Below, piece by piece: positions 36,101 to 43,622 of a stretch of DNA of 45,620 bases. The notes beneath the pieces are model-generated. The model saw nothing but the letters and a program-made list of their open reading frames with translations, did no database searches and was not told the DNA's origin. The stretch lies in NCBI GenBank assembly GCA_018816555.1, contig JAHIVT010000149.1:1-45620 (forward strand). Direction: 5' to 3'. Numbering within the stretch: the stretch's first letter is position 1; each line of letters begins with the position of its first letter. Origin of the DNA: Pseudomonadota bacterium (GTDB lineage Bacteria; Desulfobacterota; Desulfobulbia; Desulfobulbales; SURF-16). A program made the translations under genes and the position numbers.

Positions 36101-36151
36101 GGCAACGAACAGATCATGGCTGCAGTAGACGCAGCTTTCTGTGATGAGTAA
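33125..36151 (+). CDS. hdrA: HdrA-type FAD/Fe-S subunit, tandem (double) form
   Basis: The 1008-residue protein consists of two HdrA-like halves. Half one: FAD motif VVGGGIAGVQAAL at the N-terminus, HdrA cysteines TNDCSACILSPKLVECGRH, then ferredoxin sites CIACGLCAEKCP and CGICAKECPAG. Half two from about 450: VFVCHCGINISSVVDV, SCSPRTHEPLF, a second FAD motif VIGGGVSGMTAALTFAEQG (about 593), and HCVGSR...YCSRVCC. The C-terminus has two more [4Fe-4S] sites, CTGCGLCVEVC and CKGCGNCVAGC. HdrA bears the FAD that bifurcates electrons between ferredoxin and the disulfide-reducing subunit. The hdr subunit with Sec is upstream, FlxD downstream overlapping by 8 bases. Confidence 0.92.
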   Translation: MPKGSVLVVGGGIAGVQAALDLANSGFLVHLVERTAAIGGKMSQLDKTFPTNDCSACILSPKLVECGRHMNINLLTLSDLVSLDGEPGNFRAVVRQRPRYVDPTKCIACGLCAEKCPKKVPNDYNMGIGKRKAAYLSYPQAVPLKYAIDPTHCIWINKPGRCGICAKECPAGAINFDDREKDHVLEVGSVVLAPGFSRFNPSSLDFTGYGRLPNVVTSMEFERMLSPSGPCMGHLERPSDGKEPQRIAWLQCVGSRDIHRAGNAYCSSVCCMFALKQAVISMEHAHGEFEPSIFYMDMRTHGKGFENYYNRAKEQGVRFHRARVHSIIPADDQGNLKIRYVDQQGKVNFEEFDMVVLSTGLQPYRHIIELAAMLKLELDADHFIKTDSFNPVASSRPGVYVCGAASEPKDIPQSVMEASAAAAEAGRILAPVRWTETSKKQYPMEMDIHAQPPRIGVFVCHCGINISSVVDVAAVSAYAGNLPDVVFSQANLFTCSQDTINQMINIIKEEKLNRVVVASCSPRTHEPLFQETLRDAGLNQFLFEMANIRDQDSWVHQHEPVKATAKAMDLVRMAVARVRGEGALPYNTVPVTKSALVIGGGVSGMTAALTFAEQGYPVTLIEQSDMLGGNGRKVFRNWKGDAILPYVTDLAAKVTTHPQINVKFNCEIKDVAGSVGKFSTTFSDGQSFEHGVAVMAVGGEPYKPEGKWQFLHGSNANVHTLLELDKRFIEEDATLKKVKQAVFIHCVGSRIPERPYCSRVCCTHAVDSAIKLKELNPDMDIFMLYRDIRTYGQRERLYQEARGKGIIFINYDLDRMPQVEEVNGQLIVKAHDPIIDAHVTIHPDMLVLATAIQPRQQSGKNLAKFFKCAIDSQGFLLEAHMKLRPVDFATEGVFLAGLCHFPKSMEESIAQAKAAAARASIILAHDVVPAESITAEVNRAKCTGCGLCVEVCAYNAVSLDENGLSLVNTSMCKGCGNCVAGCRSDAVTLKNVGNEQIMAAVDAAFCDE

Positions 36152-36629
36152 GACCAATAAGACCAGTGAGACCAATATGACTAGTGAGACTAACGAGACC
36201 GACACATGGGAACCCAAAATCATCGCCTTCCTGTGCACCTGGTGCAGTTATGCCGGGGCCGATCTGGCCGGAGTCAGCCGTTTCCAGTATCCGCCCAACA
36301 TCAGGATTGTCAAGGTGCCCTGCTCGGGCAGGGTCAGCGAGAACATGATCTTGTCAGCGCTTAAGTCAGGCGCCGACGGCATCCTGGTTTCCGGCTGCCA
36401 CCCGGGCGACTGCCACTTTATCAGCGGCAATATGTTTGCCAGAAGGCGTTCTCCCCTGCTCGGCAACTTGCTTGAATTTGTGGGCATCGAACCGGGCCGG
36501 GTCAGCTTTTCCTGGGTATCGGCCTCGGAAGGCGAACAGTTTGCCGAGATTGTTAAAACCGTGACGGAAAGAGTCAAAGCGTTGGGACCGGCAACCCGTC
36601 TGATCAAAAAAATCGATCAGGCTGCATAG
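36144..36629 (+). CDS. flxD: MvhD/FlxD-type iron-sulfur electron-transfer subunit
   Basis: ATG 36144 overlaps the hdrA stop by eight bases. The product has 161 residues. The domain proper starts at about residue 22 with KIIAFLCTWCSYAGADLAG, then VPCSGRVSENMIL, GADGILVSGCHPGDCHF and FSWVSASEG, all MvhD (2Fe-2S, DUF-type delta subunit) marks. It passes electrons between the FlxABC dehydrogenase and HdrA. The first ~20 residues are an oddity: a (K/E)-T-(N/S) repeat encoded by six 9-base repeats, absent from ordinary homologues. ATG 36178 would give a shorter form. Confidence 0.88.
   Translation: MSKTNKTSETNMTSETNETDTWEPKIIAFLCTWCSYAGADLAGVSRFQYPPNIRIVKVPCSGRVSENMILSALKSGADGILVSGCHPGDCHFISGNMFARRRSPLLGNLLEFVGIEPGRVSFSWVSASEGEQFAEIVKTVTERVKALGPATRLIKKIDQAA
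36151..36204 (+). repeat. Six 9-bp tandem repeats in the N-terminus of flxD
   Basis: The units are AGACCAATA, AGACCAGTG, AGACCAATA, TGACTAGTG, AGACTAACG and AGACCGACA, head to tail without gaps. They encode a three-residue repeat (K/E/M-T-N/S/D). The repeat starts at the last base of the hdrA stop codon. Confidence 0.85.
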
Positions 36630-36690
36630 TTTAGAGCAAAACTTTCAACCGTGAAATACGAACTTTGTTTTCCATAAGGCAGAAGAGAGC

Positions 36691-37737
36691 ATGCCAACAA
36701 TCAACGAAAAATTAACCGAAGAAATCAGGACACAGGCCAAGGCACTTCTTGCCGACGGCACGGTTGCCGCGGTTATCGGCTATAGCCGGGGCAGCCTGCC
36801 CATGACCGTCAAACCCACGGTGGTCCGTGCGAGCGAGGATTGCGGCAAACTGGTATGGAACAGCTTCTGCGTGCTGAACCTGGCCAATTACCTGCCGGAG
36901 GTGCTGAAATCCGTTGAGCCGCCCCGCGGTCCCCGCGACCCGAAACCGGAAGGCCCGCTGGCCAAGGTGGCGGTTCTGGCCACCGGCTGCTGGTCCCGCA
37001 ATATCGTGGTACAGACTCAGGAGCACCAGGTTGACCGCGACCGGGTGGTGGTCCTGGGCGTGGCCAGTCGCGGCATGGTCAGCCGGCGCAAGGTGGAGGA
37101 GCAGTTTGCCGGCCGTGAGATCCTGGCGGTGGAGGAGTTCGACCATGACCTGGTGATTAAGGGCGCTGACTTTGAAGAAAAAATTAACCGTTGGAGCGTG
37201 GTGCGCGACAACTGCCAGACCTGCACCCGTCCTGATCCGGTGCTGGTTGATGTACGCATCGGCGAGCCCGCCTCGGAAAGAAAGAACCCTAATCCCTTCC
37301 AGCAGGTTGACAAAATCGAAGAAAAATCAAGTGACGAGCGCTGGGCCTGGTTCACCTCGGAGTTTTCCACCTGCATCCGCTGCTATGCCTGCCGCAACGC
37401 CTGCCCCCTGTGCTACTGCCCCACCTGCTTTGTCGATGACGCCAAACCACAGTGGGTGGGAAAAAGCCTTGATGCGGTGGACACCGGCCTCTTCCATCTC
37501 CTGCGGGCTTATCACTGCGCCGGACGCTGCACCGACTGCGGAGCCTGCGAGTCGGTGTGCCCCATGGGAATCAACATGCGGATGCTGACCAAAAAACTGA
37601 ACAAGGATGTGCTGAACCTGTATGGCATGGAGGCGGGAATGCAGCCCGCTTCTCCCCTGCCGCTTACCACATACGCAACTGATGACCCCCAGAAATTTAT
37701 TGTAACCGAAGCCAAGGCTGTCAAGGAGGGCGAGTAA
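36691..37737 (+). CDS. flxC: FlxC-like iron-sulfur subunit
   Basis: The 348-residue protein has an N-terminal region like the F420-hydrogenase beta family (VIGYSRGSLPMTVKP, VLATGCWSRNIVVQTQ). A CQTC pair follows (about residue 176), and then ferredoxin-type sites FSTCIRCYACRNACPLCYCPTC and CTDCGACESVCPMG (read as separate CxxC groups). It matches the FlxC/HdrF-type component of the FlxABCD-HdrABC complex. It should relay electrons between the FAD/NAD subunit and FlxD. Ribosome site AGAAGAGAG before ATG 36691; 61 bases after flxD and two bases before the next start. Confidence 0.8.
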   Translation: MPTINEKLTEEIRTQAKALLADGTVAAVIGYSRGSLPMTVKPTVVRASEDCGKLVWNSFCVLNLANYLPEVLKSVEPPRGPRDPKPEGPLAKVAVLATGCWSRNIVVQTQEHQVDRDRVVVLGVASRGMVSRRKVEEQFAGREILAVEEFDHDLVIKGADFEEKINRWSVVRDNCQTCTRPDPVLVDVRIGEPASERKNPNPFQQVDKIEEKSSDERWAWFTSEFSTCIRCYACRNACPLCYCPTCFVDDAKPQWVGKSLDAVDTGLFHLLRAYHCAGRCTDCGACESVCPMGINMRMLTKKLNKDVLNLYGMEAGMQPASPLPLTTYATDDPQKFIVTEAKAVKEGE

Positions 37738-37739
37738 CT

Positions 37740-38777
37740 GTGAAGGTTTTCAGATTATCACAGACTGAACTGGACAACATGGTTCAGGGGTGGAGCCAAA
37801 ACCGCAGGGTTTACCGCCCTGCCGCGGGCAGGCAGCAATCGACCCATGCCGACTGCGCACCGGGCTGGGAGCGGGTTGCCGCTAGCACGCCGCTCACTTT
37901 GCCCCCCGGCCCCTCCAAAACATCGGTGAAGACCTTCCTCTTCCCCCAGCCGGAAACCATGCAGACCTACACCCTGAAGAGCAGTGATCCGGACAAGGGC
38001 CTGATGAAGGAACCGCAAAAGGCCACGGAAAAACAGATCATTGTCGGCCTGCGACCCTGCGATGCCCGCAGCGTCAAGCTCAACAACCTGCCCTTTCAGG
38101 AAGACCCCTTTTACCAGGTGAATCTTGCCCGCACCGTCATGGTGGGCTTCACCTGCAGCGCCATGTGCGCAACCTGTTTCTGCGATCAGATGGGCGGCTC
38201 GCCCATGGGCACCGAGGGCCTGGATATTGCCATCTCCCAAGTTGACGGCTCTTTTATCGCCGAGGTCTTGACTCCGGTCGGTGAAGAACTCACTGCGGAA
38301 ATCAGGCTTACCCCGGCAGAAGACAGCGAAATCAACGCCCTGGCCGAACGCCGCAAGAACTCCCCCCAGGCGGATTTTGCCAAACTCGACGTCCTGAAGG
38401 GCCGGGATCTCAATACACTCTACAAGGCGGCCCTGTGGCAGACGCTGGGGGAATCCTGCATCAACTGCGGGGCCTGCACCTTCAACTGCCCCACCTGCTA
38501 CTGCTTTGACGTGCAGGACGAGGTGGTGCGCGGCCAGGGGCGACGCATCCGCTACTGGGATTCCTGCATGTTCCCCCTGTACAGCCTGCACACCACCGGC
38601 CACAACCCCCGGGGCCAGAAGATGCAGCGCACCAGAAACCGCTTCATGCACAAACTGAAATATTTTCCGGAACGCTACGGTCTCTTTTCCTGTGTAGGCT
38701 GCGGCCGCTGCGTCAAGGATTGTCCGGTTAACATTGATATCCGCGAGGTTATGAGCGACCTCCTGGCGGTGGAGTAA
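37740..38777 (+). CDS. flxB: FlxB-like (AsrA-type) iron-sulfur subunit
   Basis: GTG 37740 is used, because an AGGAGGG site lies upstream and no ATG fits. The 345-residue protein resembles the AsrA/hydrogenase-sulfhydrogenase beta family: VGLRPCDARSVKLNN, GFTCSAMCATCFCDQ, and two [4Fe-4S] motifs CINCGACTFNCPTCYC and CVGCGRCVKDCPVNID. A long low-homology insertion at about residues 25-60 differs from the usual form. It would pass electrons from the FAD subunit FlxA onward. It ends three bases before flxA. Confidence 0.85.
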   Translation: MKVFRLSQTELDNMVQGWSQNRRVYRPAAGRQQSTHADCAPGWERVAASTPLTLPPGPSKTSVKTFLFPQPETMQTYTLKSSDPDKGLMKEPQKATEKQIIVGLRPCDARSVKLNNLPFQEDPFYQVNLARTVMVGFTCSAMCATCFCDQMGGSPMGTEGLDIAISQVDGSFIAEVLTPVGEELTAEIRLTPAEDSEINALAERRKNSPQADFAKLDVLKGRDLNTLYKAALWQTLGESCINCGACTFNCPTCYCFDVQDEVVRGQGRRIRYWDSCMFPLYSLHTTGHNPRGQKMQRTRNRFMHKLKYFPERYGLFSCVGCGRCVKDCPVNIDIREVMSDLLAVE

Positions 38778-38780
38778 GAT

Positions 38781-39614
38781 ATGATTTCCTATTTGCCATA
38801 CCCTGTCCGCATCGACGAGATCAAAGTTGAAACGGAAGACGGCAACCTGAAAACCTTTAAGCTTGTCTTTGAAAACGAGACGCAGAGAAAGGCCTGGAAA
38901 CACGTGCCCGGCCAGTTTGCCATGCTCTCATTGGCCGGACAGGGCGAGATCCCCATCGGCATCGCCTCCTCCCCCACGGAAGAAGGCCATTTGCTCTTCA
39001 CCGTCAACCGGGCCGGCAAGGTGACCACCGCCCTGCACCAGATGCATATGGGCGAGAGAATGGGCGTACGCGGCCCGCTGGGCAACGGTTTTCCCATTGA
39101 CACCGACATGAAGGGCAAGAATATCGTCATCATTGCCGGCGGTTTTGCCGTCACCACCCTGCGCGCCACCCTGATCTACCTCATGGAGCACCGGCAGGAT
39201 TACGGCAAAATCACCTTTATTTACGGCGCCAGAACCCCGGGCATGCTGCTTTACCAGAATGAGCTGCAGGAGTGGGCCAAACGGGACGATGTGGATCTGC
39301 ATATCACCGTGGACCGCGAGGCCCCAGGCTGGGACGGCTTGGTGGGCTTTGTGCCCACCATTGCCGGCCAGGTGGCCCCTTCGCCGGAAAACAGCGTAGC
39401 ACTGATCTGCGGCCCGCCCATCATGATAAAATTCACCATGCCGCCGCTGGAAAAAATCGGCTGGACCGACGACCAGGTCTATCTCTCCTTGGAAAACCGG
39501 ATGAAATGCGGTGAAGGCGTCTGTTGCCACTGCAACGTCGGCCCCACCCTGGTCTGCAAGGACGGTCCGGTCTTTACCCGCACCCAGGTAAGGAAACTTC
39601 CTGTTGAGTATTAA
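38781..39614 (+). CDS. flxA: FlxA-like FAD/NAD(P)-binding oxidoreductase with [2Fe-2S]
   Basis: The 277-residue protein belongs to the ferredoxin-NADP reductase superfamily (AsrB, HydG, PyrK-like). It has the FAD-binding barrel with HVPGQFAMLSLAG, GPLGNGFPI, the NAD(P) motif IVIIAGGFAVTTLRATL and FIYGARTPGMLLY. The C-terminal [2Fe-2S] ligands are CGEGVCCHCNVGPTLVC. It oxidises NADH (or NADPH) as electron entry or exit of the Flx-Hdr complex. It is the last gene of the operon, followed by two hairpins. The last 65 codons exist in a second copy at 43623-43820. Confidence 0.9.
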   Translation: MISYLPYPVRIDEIKVETEDGNLKTFKLVFENETQRKAWKHVPGQFAMLSLAGQGEIPIGIASSPTEEGHLLFTVNRAGKVTTALHQMHMGERMGVRGPLGNGFPIDTDMKGKNIVIIAGGFAVTTLRATLIYLMEHRQDYGKITFIYGARTPGMLLYQNELQEWAKRDDVDLHITVDREAPGWDGLVGFVPTIAGQVAPSPENSVALICGPPIMIKFTMPPLEKIGWTDDQVYLSLENRMKCGEGVCCHCNVGPTLVCKDGPVFTRTQVRKLPVEY

Positions 39615-39675
39615 GGGAAAAGCAACCCTTTTCCCTCCTTCAACCAGCAGCAACTCCCGGTCATCAGAGACCGGG
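39615..39675 (+). terminator. Two hairpins ending the hdr-flx operon
   Basis: GGGAAAAG (39615-39622) pairs with CTTTTCCC (39628-39635). CCCGGTC (39656-39662) pairs with GACCGGG (39669-39675). Both stems are perfect. Neither has a strong T run, although the first is followed by TCCTTC. Confidence 0.5.
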
Positions 39676-39694
39676 TGCAAGACAACAATTTCGA

Positions 39695-39788
39695 CCTTGT
39701 GTCTCATAAATTCATTGATACAATCTTTCATCCCAGTTCATACCCCGTTTGAGATCCTGGACGAATGAACCGCTGACGAGACACAAGG
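39695..39788. repeat. 11-bp inverted repeat flanking about 70 bases
   Basis: CCTTGTGTCTC (39695-39705) and GAGACACAAGG (39778-39788) are perfect complements. The enclosed stretch has no recognisable gene. It could be a small non-autonomous element or chance structure between the operon end and the ferredoxin gene. Confidence 0.4.
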
Positions 39789-39810
39789 CCGCAACCTTTC
39801 TGCTTAACTT

Positions 39811-40002
39811 CTAGCTATGTCGCCTCATTGGTTTGATGGTGGCGAAACCATATTCCCCGCAAATCTTGCGACAGCAGCCGCATCCTATACATTTTTCGGT
39901 ATCAACATAAATTGCATCCGCCTGTTCAATAAGAGCTTTGACCGAACACACCGGTTTGGCGAAACAGGATGCACAGTTCTTTTTACAAATAGGATTAATC
40001 AT
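39811..40002 (-). CDS. Small ferredoxin-like protein
   Basis: The 63-residue product has a very good GGAGGT ribosome site. It has an unusual N-terminal cysteine group, CKKNCASCFAKPVC, followed by one classical [4Fe-4S] half, CIGCGCCRKIC, and a basic tail. The N-terminal group is probably another cluster or zinc ligand set. It could serve the neighbouring glutamate synthase-like protein as electron donor; it is downstream of it on the same strand, 235 bases away. Confidence 0.75.
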   Translation of the reverse strand: MINPICKKNCASCFAKPVCSVKALIEQADAIYVDTEKCIGCGCCRKICGEYGFATIKPMRRHS

Positions 40003-40237
40003 CTGGAACCTCCTTCATGTTTTTGCGCATAATATGAAATGGCAAATCGAATTGTTGCCACCAGTATCATGCAATCACCCTTCATCTCGTTATTATTTCA
40101 AAGGATTGACATCCTTACGGCATAAAGATGTCATTGTCGTAAAAGCCGCTACCGACAATCACCACACAGAATCCAAACGAATCTGAAGCGATGTCCAGCC
40201 TCGTTCAGCGCGTGTTTTTGCGACATTGTCAAAATCG

Positions 40238-41803
40238 CTACCCCAGGATTCGGTCAATTTCTTCCTTATCCGCGTCCATGACATGAGAAATGCCGGATAT
40301 TTCCGCGGCTTCGCGGGTCAGGGCCATGATATCATCACGATCGATATACCTGACGGCAAATTTCCTGCTGCCGGCCATCAGCTGCTGCAATCCCTGTTTG
40401 AGTCGGTCAATGTATGAATACATGCCGATAGCGCCGGTGGGGATATTTTCAAATTCCTTACCGAACCGTTCTTTGAGTTTGGCCCCATTGGCAAAGAGGG
40501 AGAGATATCCTTCGGTCACATCTCTGCCTTTGAGTTCCATTTTCTCCTTCATGAGATTGCCATGGGTCTTGCCGACCATGGCGGCGGTAAAAATTGCCCT
40601 GCCGAGACAGATGGCCTTCACATACGGTGCGCCGAGGGCAATAGCCTTGTAAATATGATCTTCCAGAGAAAGTCCGCCAGCAATTGCAATCGGCGGCACA
40701 TAGGCTCCCTTTGCAGCAAGCCGTTCACACATCTGATGGGCGAGACATTCCAGTTGCACGGTCGGGACTCCCCATTCGTTCATCATCCGCCATGGGCTCA
40801 TACCGGTGCCGCCGCCTGCCCCGTCGATGGTCAGGAGATCTATCCTGGCGTCTGAGGAAAACTTGATGGCCCTGGCCAGATCCGCAGGCCGGTATGCTCC
40901 GGTTTTCAAGGTGACATATTTGGCGCCCACACTACGTAGATGGGCCACTGTACGATGAAAGGATTCCTCCTCCACCATGCCCAGTCGTGAATGCCGTTCG
41001 AACTCGCCGATACCACCCGAGTTAAAGGCCTTCTGCACAGCGGGGTTGTCCGGATCAGGCAGGACAATATAACCTCTTTTCTTCAGCTCCATAGCCCGCT
41101 CAATCGAATGAAGTTTCACTTCGCCGCCGATATCCTTGGCGCCCTGTCCCCACTTCATTTCAAAAATCTCAATGCCCAGTTTCTGGATGACATATTCGGG
41201 AACGCCAAGCTTGGTGTCTTCGACATTGGCCTGGATGATAATGCCGCCCGTGCCGTCATACCACCGCTTAAAGGCGTTTACCCGGCGTTCCATTTCAGGA
41301 GACTTGACAACCTTGCCATTTTTGAATTCAGCATTGGAATCCATGCCGCAGATATTTTCACCGGCAACGACTAGGACACCGGAAATAGCCGCGCCTACCG
41401 CCACGTCCTCCCAGTTGATGCGGGCTATCTCCGTGGAACCGACAGCGCCGGTAAAAACCGGGAAAGCCAACTTGATGCTGCCATCGGCACCGACAGTCGT
41501 GGTGGTGTCTACAGCCGGGAATGTGGCTATATCCGAATCAGCCTCGATTCCGACAGCGCCCACGGCCGTTCCCTGGATATTAAAATGGGAAAAATCACAC
41601 GGATAGTCTTTCTCGGATCCGGCAGTTATTTTCCCGAAGGGCATGGGATAAAGTACTTCTCTCCCTTTAAGGGCAGATCTTCCAATCTCGCAAGGCCCCT
41701 CACATCCGTCAATGCATGTTACACATATACCGGATATGGGGGCAGGATTTACCCTTGTTGTCGTCAGTGTTGCCGCGCTGTAATTCGGTTTGCTAAAGGA
41801 CAT
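40238..41803 (-). CDS. FMN-binding glutamate synthase-like protein (archaeal GltB2 type)
   Basis: ATG 41803 follows an AGGAGGAG site at 8 bases; GTG 41809 is a poorer choice. The 521-residue product has an N-terminal Cys region (CVTCIDGCEGPCEIG) and then the synthase barrel: EMKWGQGAKDIGG, TIDGAGGGTGMSPW, IAIAGGLSLEDHIYKAIALG and CLGRAI. There is no amidotransferase or GXGXG part. Such stand-alone proteins are related to methylamine-glutamate N-methyltransferase MgsC and to ferredoxin-dependent glutamate synthases, so the substrate is uncertain. It is divergent from nrpR, which suggests nitrogen control. Confidence 0.88.
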   Translation of the reverse strand: MSFSKPNYSAATLTTTRVNPAPISGICVTCIDGCEGPCEIGRSALKGREVLYPMPFGKITAGSEKDYPCDFSHFNIQGTAVGAVGIEADSDIATFPAVDTTTTVGADGSIKLAFPVFTGAVGSTEIARINWEDVAVGAAISGVLVVAGENICGMDSNAEFKNGKVVKSPEMERRVNAFKRWYDGTGGIIIQANVEDTKLGVPEYVIQKLGIEIFEMKWGQGAKDIGGEVKLHSIERAMELKKRGYIVLPDPDNPAVQKAFNSGGIGEFERHSRLGMVEEESFHRTVAHLRSVGAKYVTLKTGAYRPADLARAIKFSSDARIDLLTIDGAGGGTGMSPWRMMNEWGVPTVQLECLAHQMCERLAAKGAYVPPIAIAGGLSLEDHIYKAIALGAPYVKAICLGRAIFTAAMVGKTHGNLMKEKMELKGRDVTEGYLSLFANGAKLKERFGKEFENIPTGAIGMYSYIDRLKQGLQQLMAGSRKFAVRYIDRDDIMALTREAAEISGISHVMDADKEEIDRILG

Positions 41804-42202
41804 GGTCACGTCTCCTCCTCAGGAAAAATTTTCAGGGAACCTATTTCTTCAAACTCAACTTTTTCAAAAGAATATCTCTATGCTCTTTTACCGGAAACTT
41901 ATTGCCGATAATAAGAACCAGGTAACTTTTCCCATTCCTGCTTAAGCTCATCAAGTTGTTTATTTTTTATTCATAATATAAAGTAGTTAACTACAAAAAA
42001 ACATCTATAGTAAACGAATGAATCATCATTCATCTGTATATTACCAAAATTTTTAATCATTTTTTGTATAACAATGAGGTTTTTTGGCAATAACATGCCT
42101 GAAAAAATATGTCAAAAATATTTTTCAATATGCAAATAAGACGTATTTAGTGATAGTTATGATAATAATGTATTTTATGCCAAGATAATCATACTAGCCA
42201 AT

Positions 42203-42218
42203 TCGGCAAATTTGCCGA
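42203..42218. promoter_or_regulatory. Candidate NrpR operator 1 (16-bp perfect palindrome)
   Basis: TCGGCAAATTTGCCGA is fully self-complementary. Its core, GGCAA-AT-TTGCC, recurs at 42347-42358. It lies 180 bases upstream of nrpR and 400 bases from the divergent gene. Confidence 0.6.
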
Positions 42219-42346
42219 TTAACATTTTGAACACGCAAAAAAAAATGATACCAAAAACGAACAATCATTTAAAAAAAAATGTTTATTTGGTAAGGATTAG
42301 GGAGGAAACACACGGAAAAGCCATAATTCATTCCCATGGCAATAAC

Positions 42347-42358
42347 GGCAAAATTGCC
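42347..42358. promoter_or_regulatory. Candidate NrpR operator 2
   Basis: GGCAAAATTGCC has the same GGCAA-N2-TTGCC arrangement as operator 1. It lies 40 bases upstream of the nrpR start, suitable for autorepression. Confidence 0.55.
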
Positions 42359-42397
42359 TTTTTCTTGGTAATTTTCAAAATCAATTAAGAGGGCTTC

Positions 42398-43405
42398 ATG
42401 AGCGAGAAAACAGAAAAAAGACAGCTGATAATTCTAAAAATTCTCAGGAAAGCGAACCGTCCTCTCGGCAGCTCCAAAATCATGGAGAATCTGGAAGCCT
42501 TTGGCCAGGATATAAATGAACGCACAGTCCGTCATTATCTTATGGAGATGGACAATAAAGGCCTCACTAAAAATCTTGGCAGAAGAGGCCGCATAATCAC
42601 CGAAGAGGGCATTGCAGAACTTAATACCGCTCGTATTTTCGACAAGGTTGGTTTCCTGGCCGCCAAAATCGACCAGCTCACCTATCGGATGACCTTTGAT
42701 CTCAACAAACTGTGCGGAACCGTCATCACCAACATCAGCCTGTTGACACCTGAACAGATAAAAACACTTTCTCCTCTTATCTGCCGGGTTTATGAGGAGG
42801 GATACTCCATGGGTGACATGATGGCCCTGTTTGAGCCCGGTCAAAAAATAGGCGAGGTTCCTGTTCCTGAAAACATGCTGGGCCTGGGGACCATTTGTTC
42901 AATCACCATCAACGGAGTTCTGTTGTCCCACGGCATTCCCACCCGTTCAACATTTGGAGGACTGCTTGAACTGAGAAACAGGGAACCCTTGCGATTTGCA
43001 GAAATAATCACTTATGAGGGCTCCAGCATGGATCCTCTTGAAATCTTCATCAAAACGGGCATGACCGACTACATGGGAGCCACCACAACGGGCAATGGCC
43101 GAATCGGTGTGGGTTTTCGGGAAATGCCGGCGGACAGTCGCGACAGTGTTGTAAACCTTACGCACAAACTCAAAAAAGCGGGGCTCGGCTGTTTTCTGAA
43201 GATCGGCTGGCCGGGCCAGCCTCTGCTGGAAATTCCGGTGAACGAAGGACGTTTTGGCGCCATCGTTATCGGAGGACTGAATCCTATCGCAATTCTTGAA
43301 GAAATTGACATCAAAATAAAATCGCGGGCCCTGGCGGGAATGATAGAATATGAGAAGTTATTCCATTACCAGGAATTGGCAGGGAAAATAAAAGGGTTAA
43401 TCTGA
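42398..43405 (+). CDS. nrpR: NrpR-family nitrogen-regulatory repressor
   Basis: The 335-residue protein has a winged helix at the N-terminus (ILKILRKANRPLGSSKI, DINERTVRHYLMEM, GLTKNLGRRGRIITEEG). A single NrpR (DUF128) effector domain follows: LGTICSITINGVLLSHGIPTR and TTTGNGRIGVGFREMP, GGLNPIAILEE. In methanogens NrpR represses nif and glnA and is released by 2-oxoglutarate. Archaeal proteins often have two such domains; this has one. Its neighbour is a glutamate synthase-like gene, which fits a nitrogen role. It is probably self-regulated through the palindromes upstream. An archaeal origin of the gene is likely but not proven. Confidence 0.88.
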   Translation: MSEKTEKRQLIILKILRKANRPLGSSKIMENLEAFGQDINERTVRHYLMEMDNKGLTKNLGRRGRIITEEGIAELNTARIFDKVGFLAAKIDQLTYRMTFDLNKLCGTVITNISLLTPEQIKTLSPLICRVYEEGYSMGDMMALFEPGQKIGEVPVPENMLGLGTICSITINGVLLSHGIPTRSTFGGLLELRNREPLRFAEIITYEGSSMDPLEIFIKTGMTDYMGATTTGNGRIGVGFREMPADSRDSVVNLTHKLKKAGLGCFLKIGWPGQPLLEIPVNEGRFGAIVIGGLNPIAILEEIDIKIKSRALAGMIEYEKLFHYQELAGKIKGLI

Positions 43406-43523
43406 TGCTGATAATGCGTCAGAATGGTATCCGCATCTTGATCCCATAACGACCGATAGCCTCTTAAAAAAAGTTTTTTGCAACGGAGGTGTTTTACCTC
43501 TACAAAGAGCCTTTTAAGGGTAA

Positions 43524-43582
43524 GGTCAGGCTTGGCATTTTGACTTTTTGCAACCGCAAATGTCAAAATGTCAAGCCTGACC
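43524..43582. repeat. Long REP-like hairpin
   Basis: Positions 43524-43544 and 43562-43582 are inverted over 21 bases with one G-T mismatch. The interior (TTTGC-AACC-GCAAA) continues the stem. The arms contain GGTCAGGCTTGACATTTTGAC-type sequence, a motif I know from REP-like palindromes mobilised by RAYT/Y1 transposases. CATGACCC-type short repeats follow (43588-43616). No transposase gene is present. Confidence 0.7.
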
Positions 43583-43622
43583 CCAGTCATGACCCTGACC
43601 CATGACCCATGACCCAGTCACA

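Larger units (their letters stand above)
41804..42397. other. 594-base AT-rich divergent regulatory region
   Basis: It lies between the glutamate synthase-like gene (minus) and nrpR (plus). It is strikingly AT-rich compared with the flanking genes. It holds two GGCAA-N2-TTGCC palindromes, and GGCAATAAC occurs twice (42086 and 42338). No open frame in it looks coding. Confidence 0.7.

Noticed and set aside
34736-36238. 500-codon open frame on the minus strand
   Set aside because: Shadow of hdrA; no domain, and hdrA is certain.
42085-42099. Possible sigma54 promoter TGGCA...TGC upstream of nrpR
   Set aside because: The GG and GC doublets are one base too close for the -24/-12 spacing.
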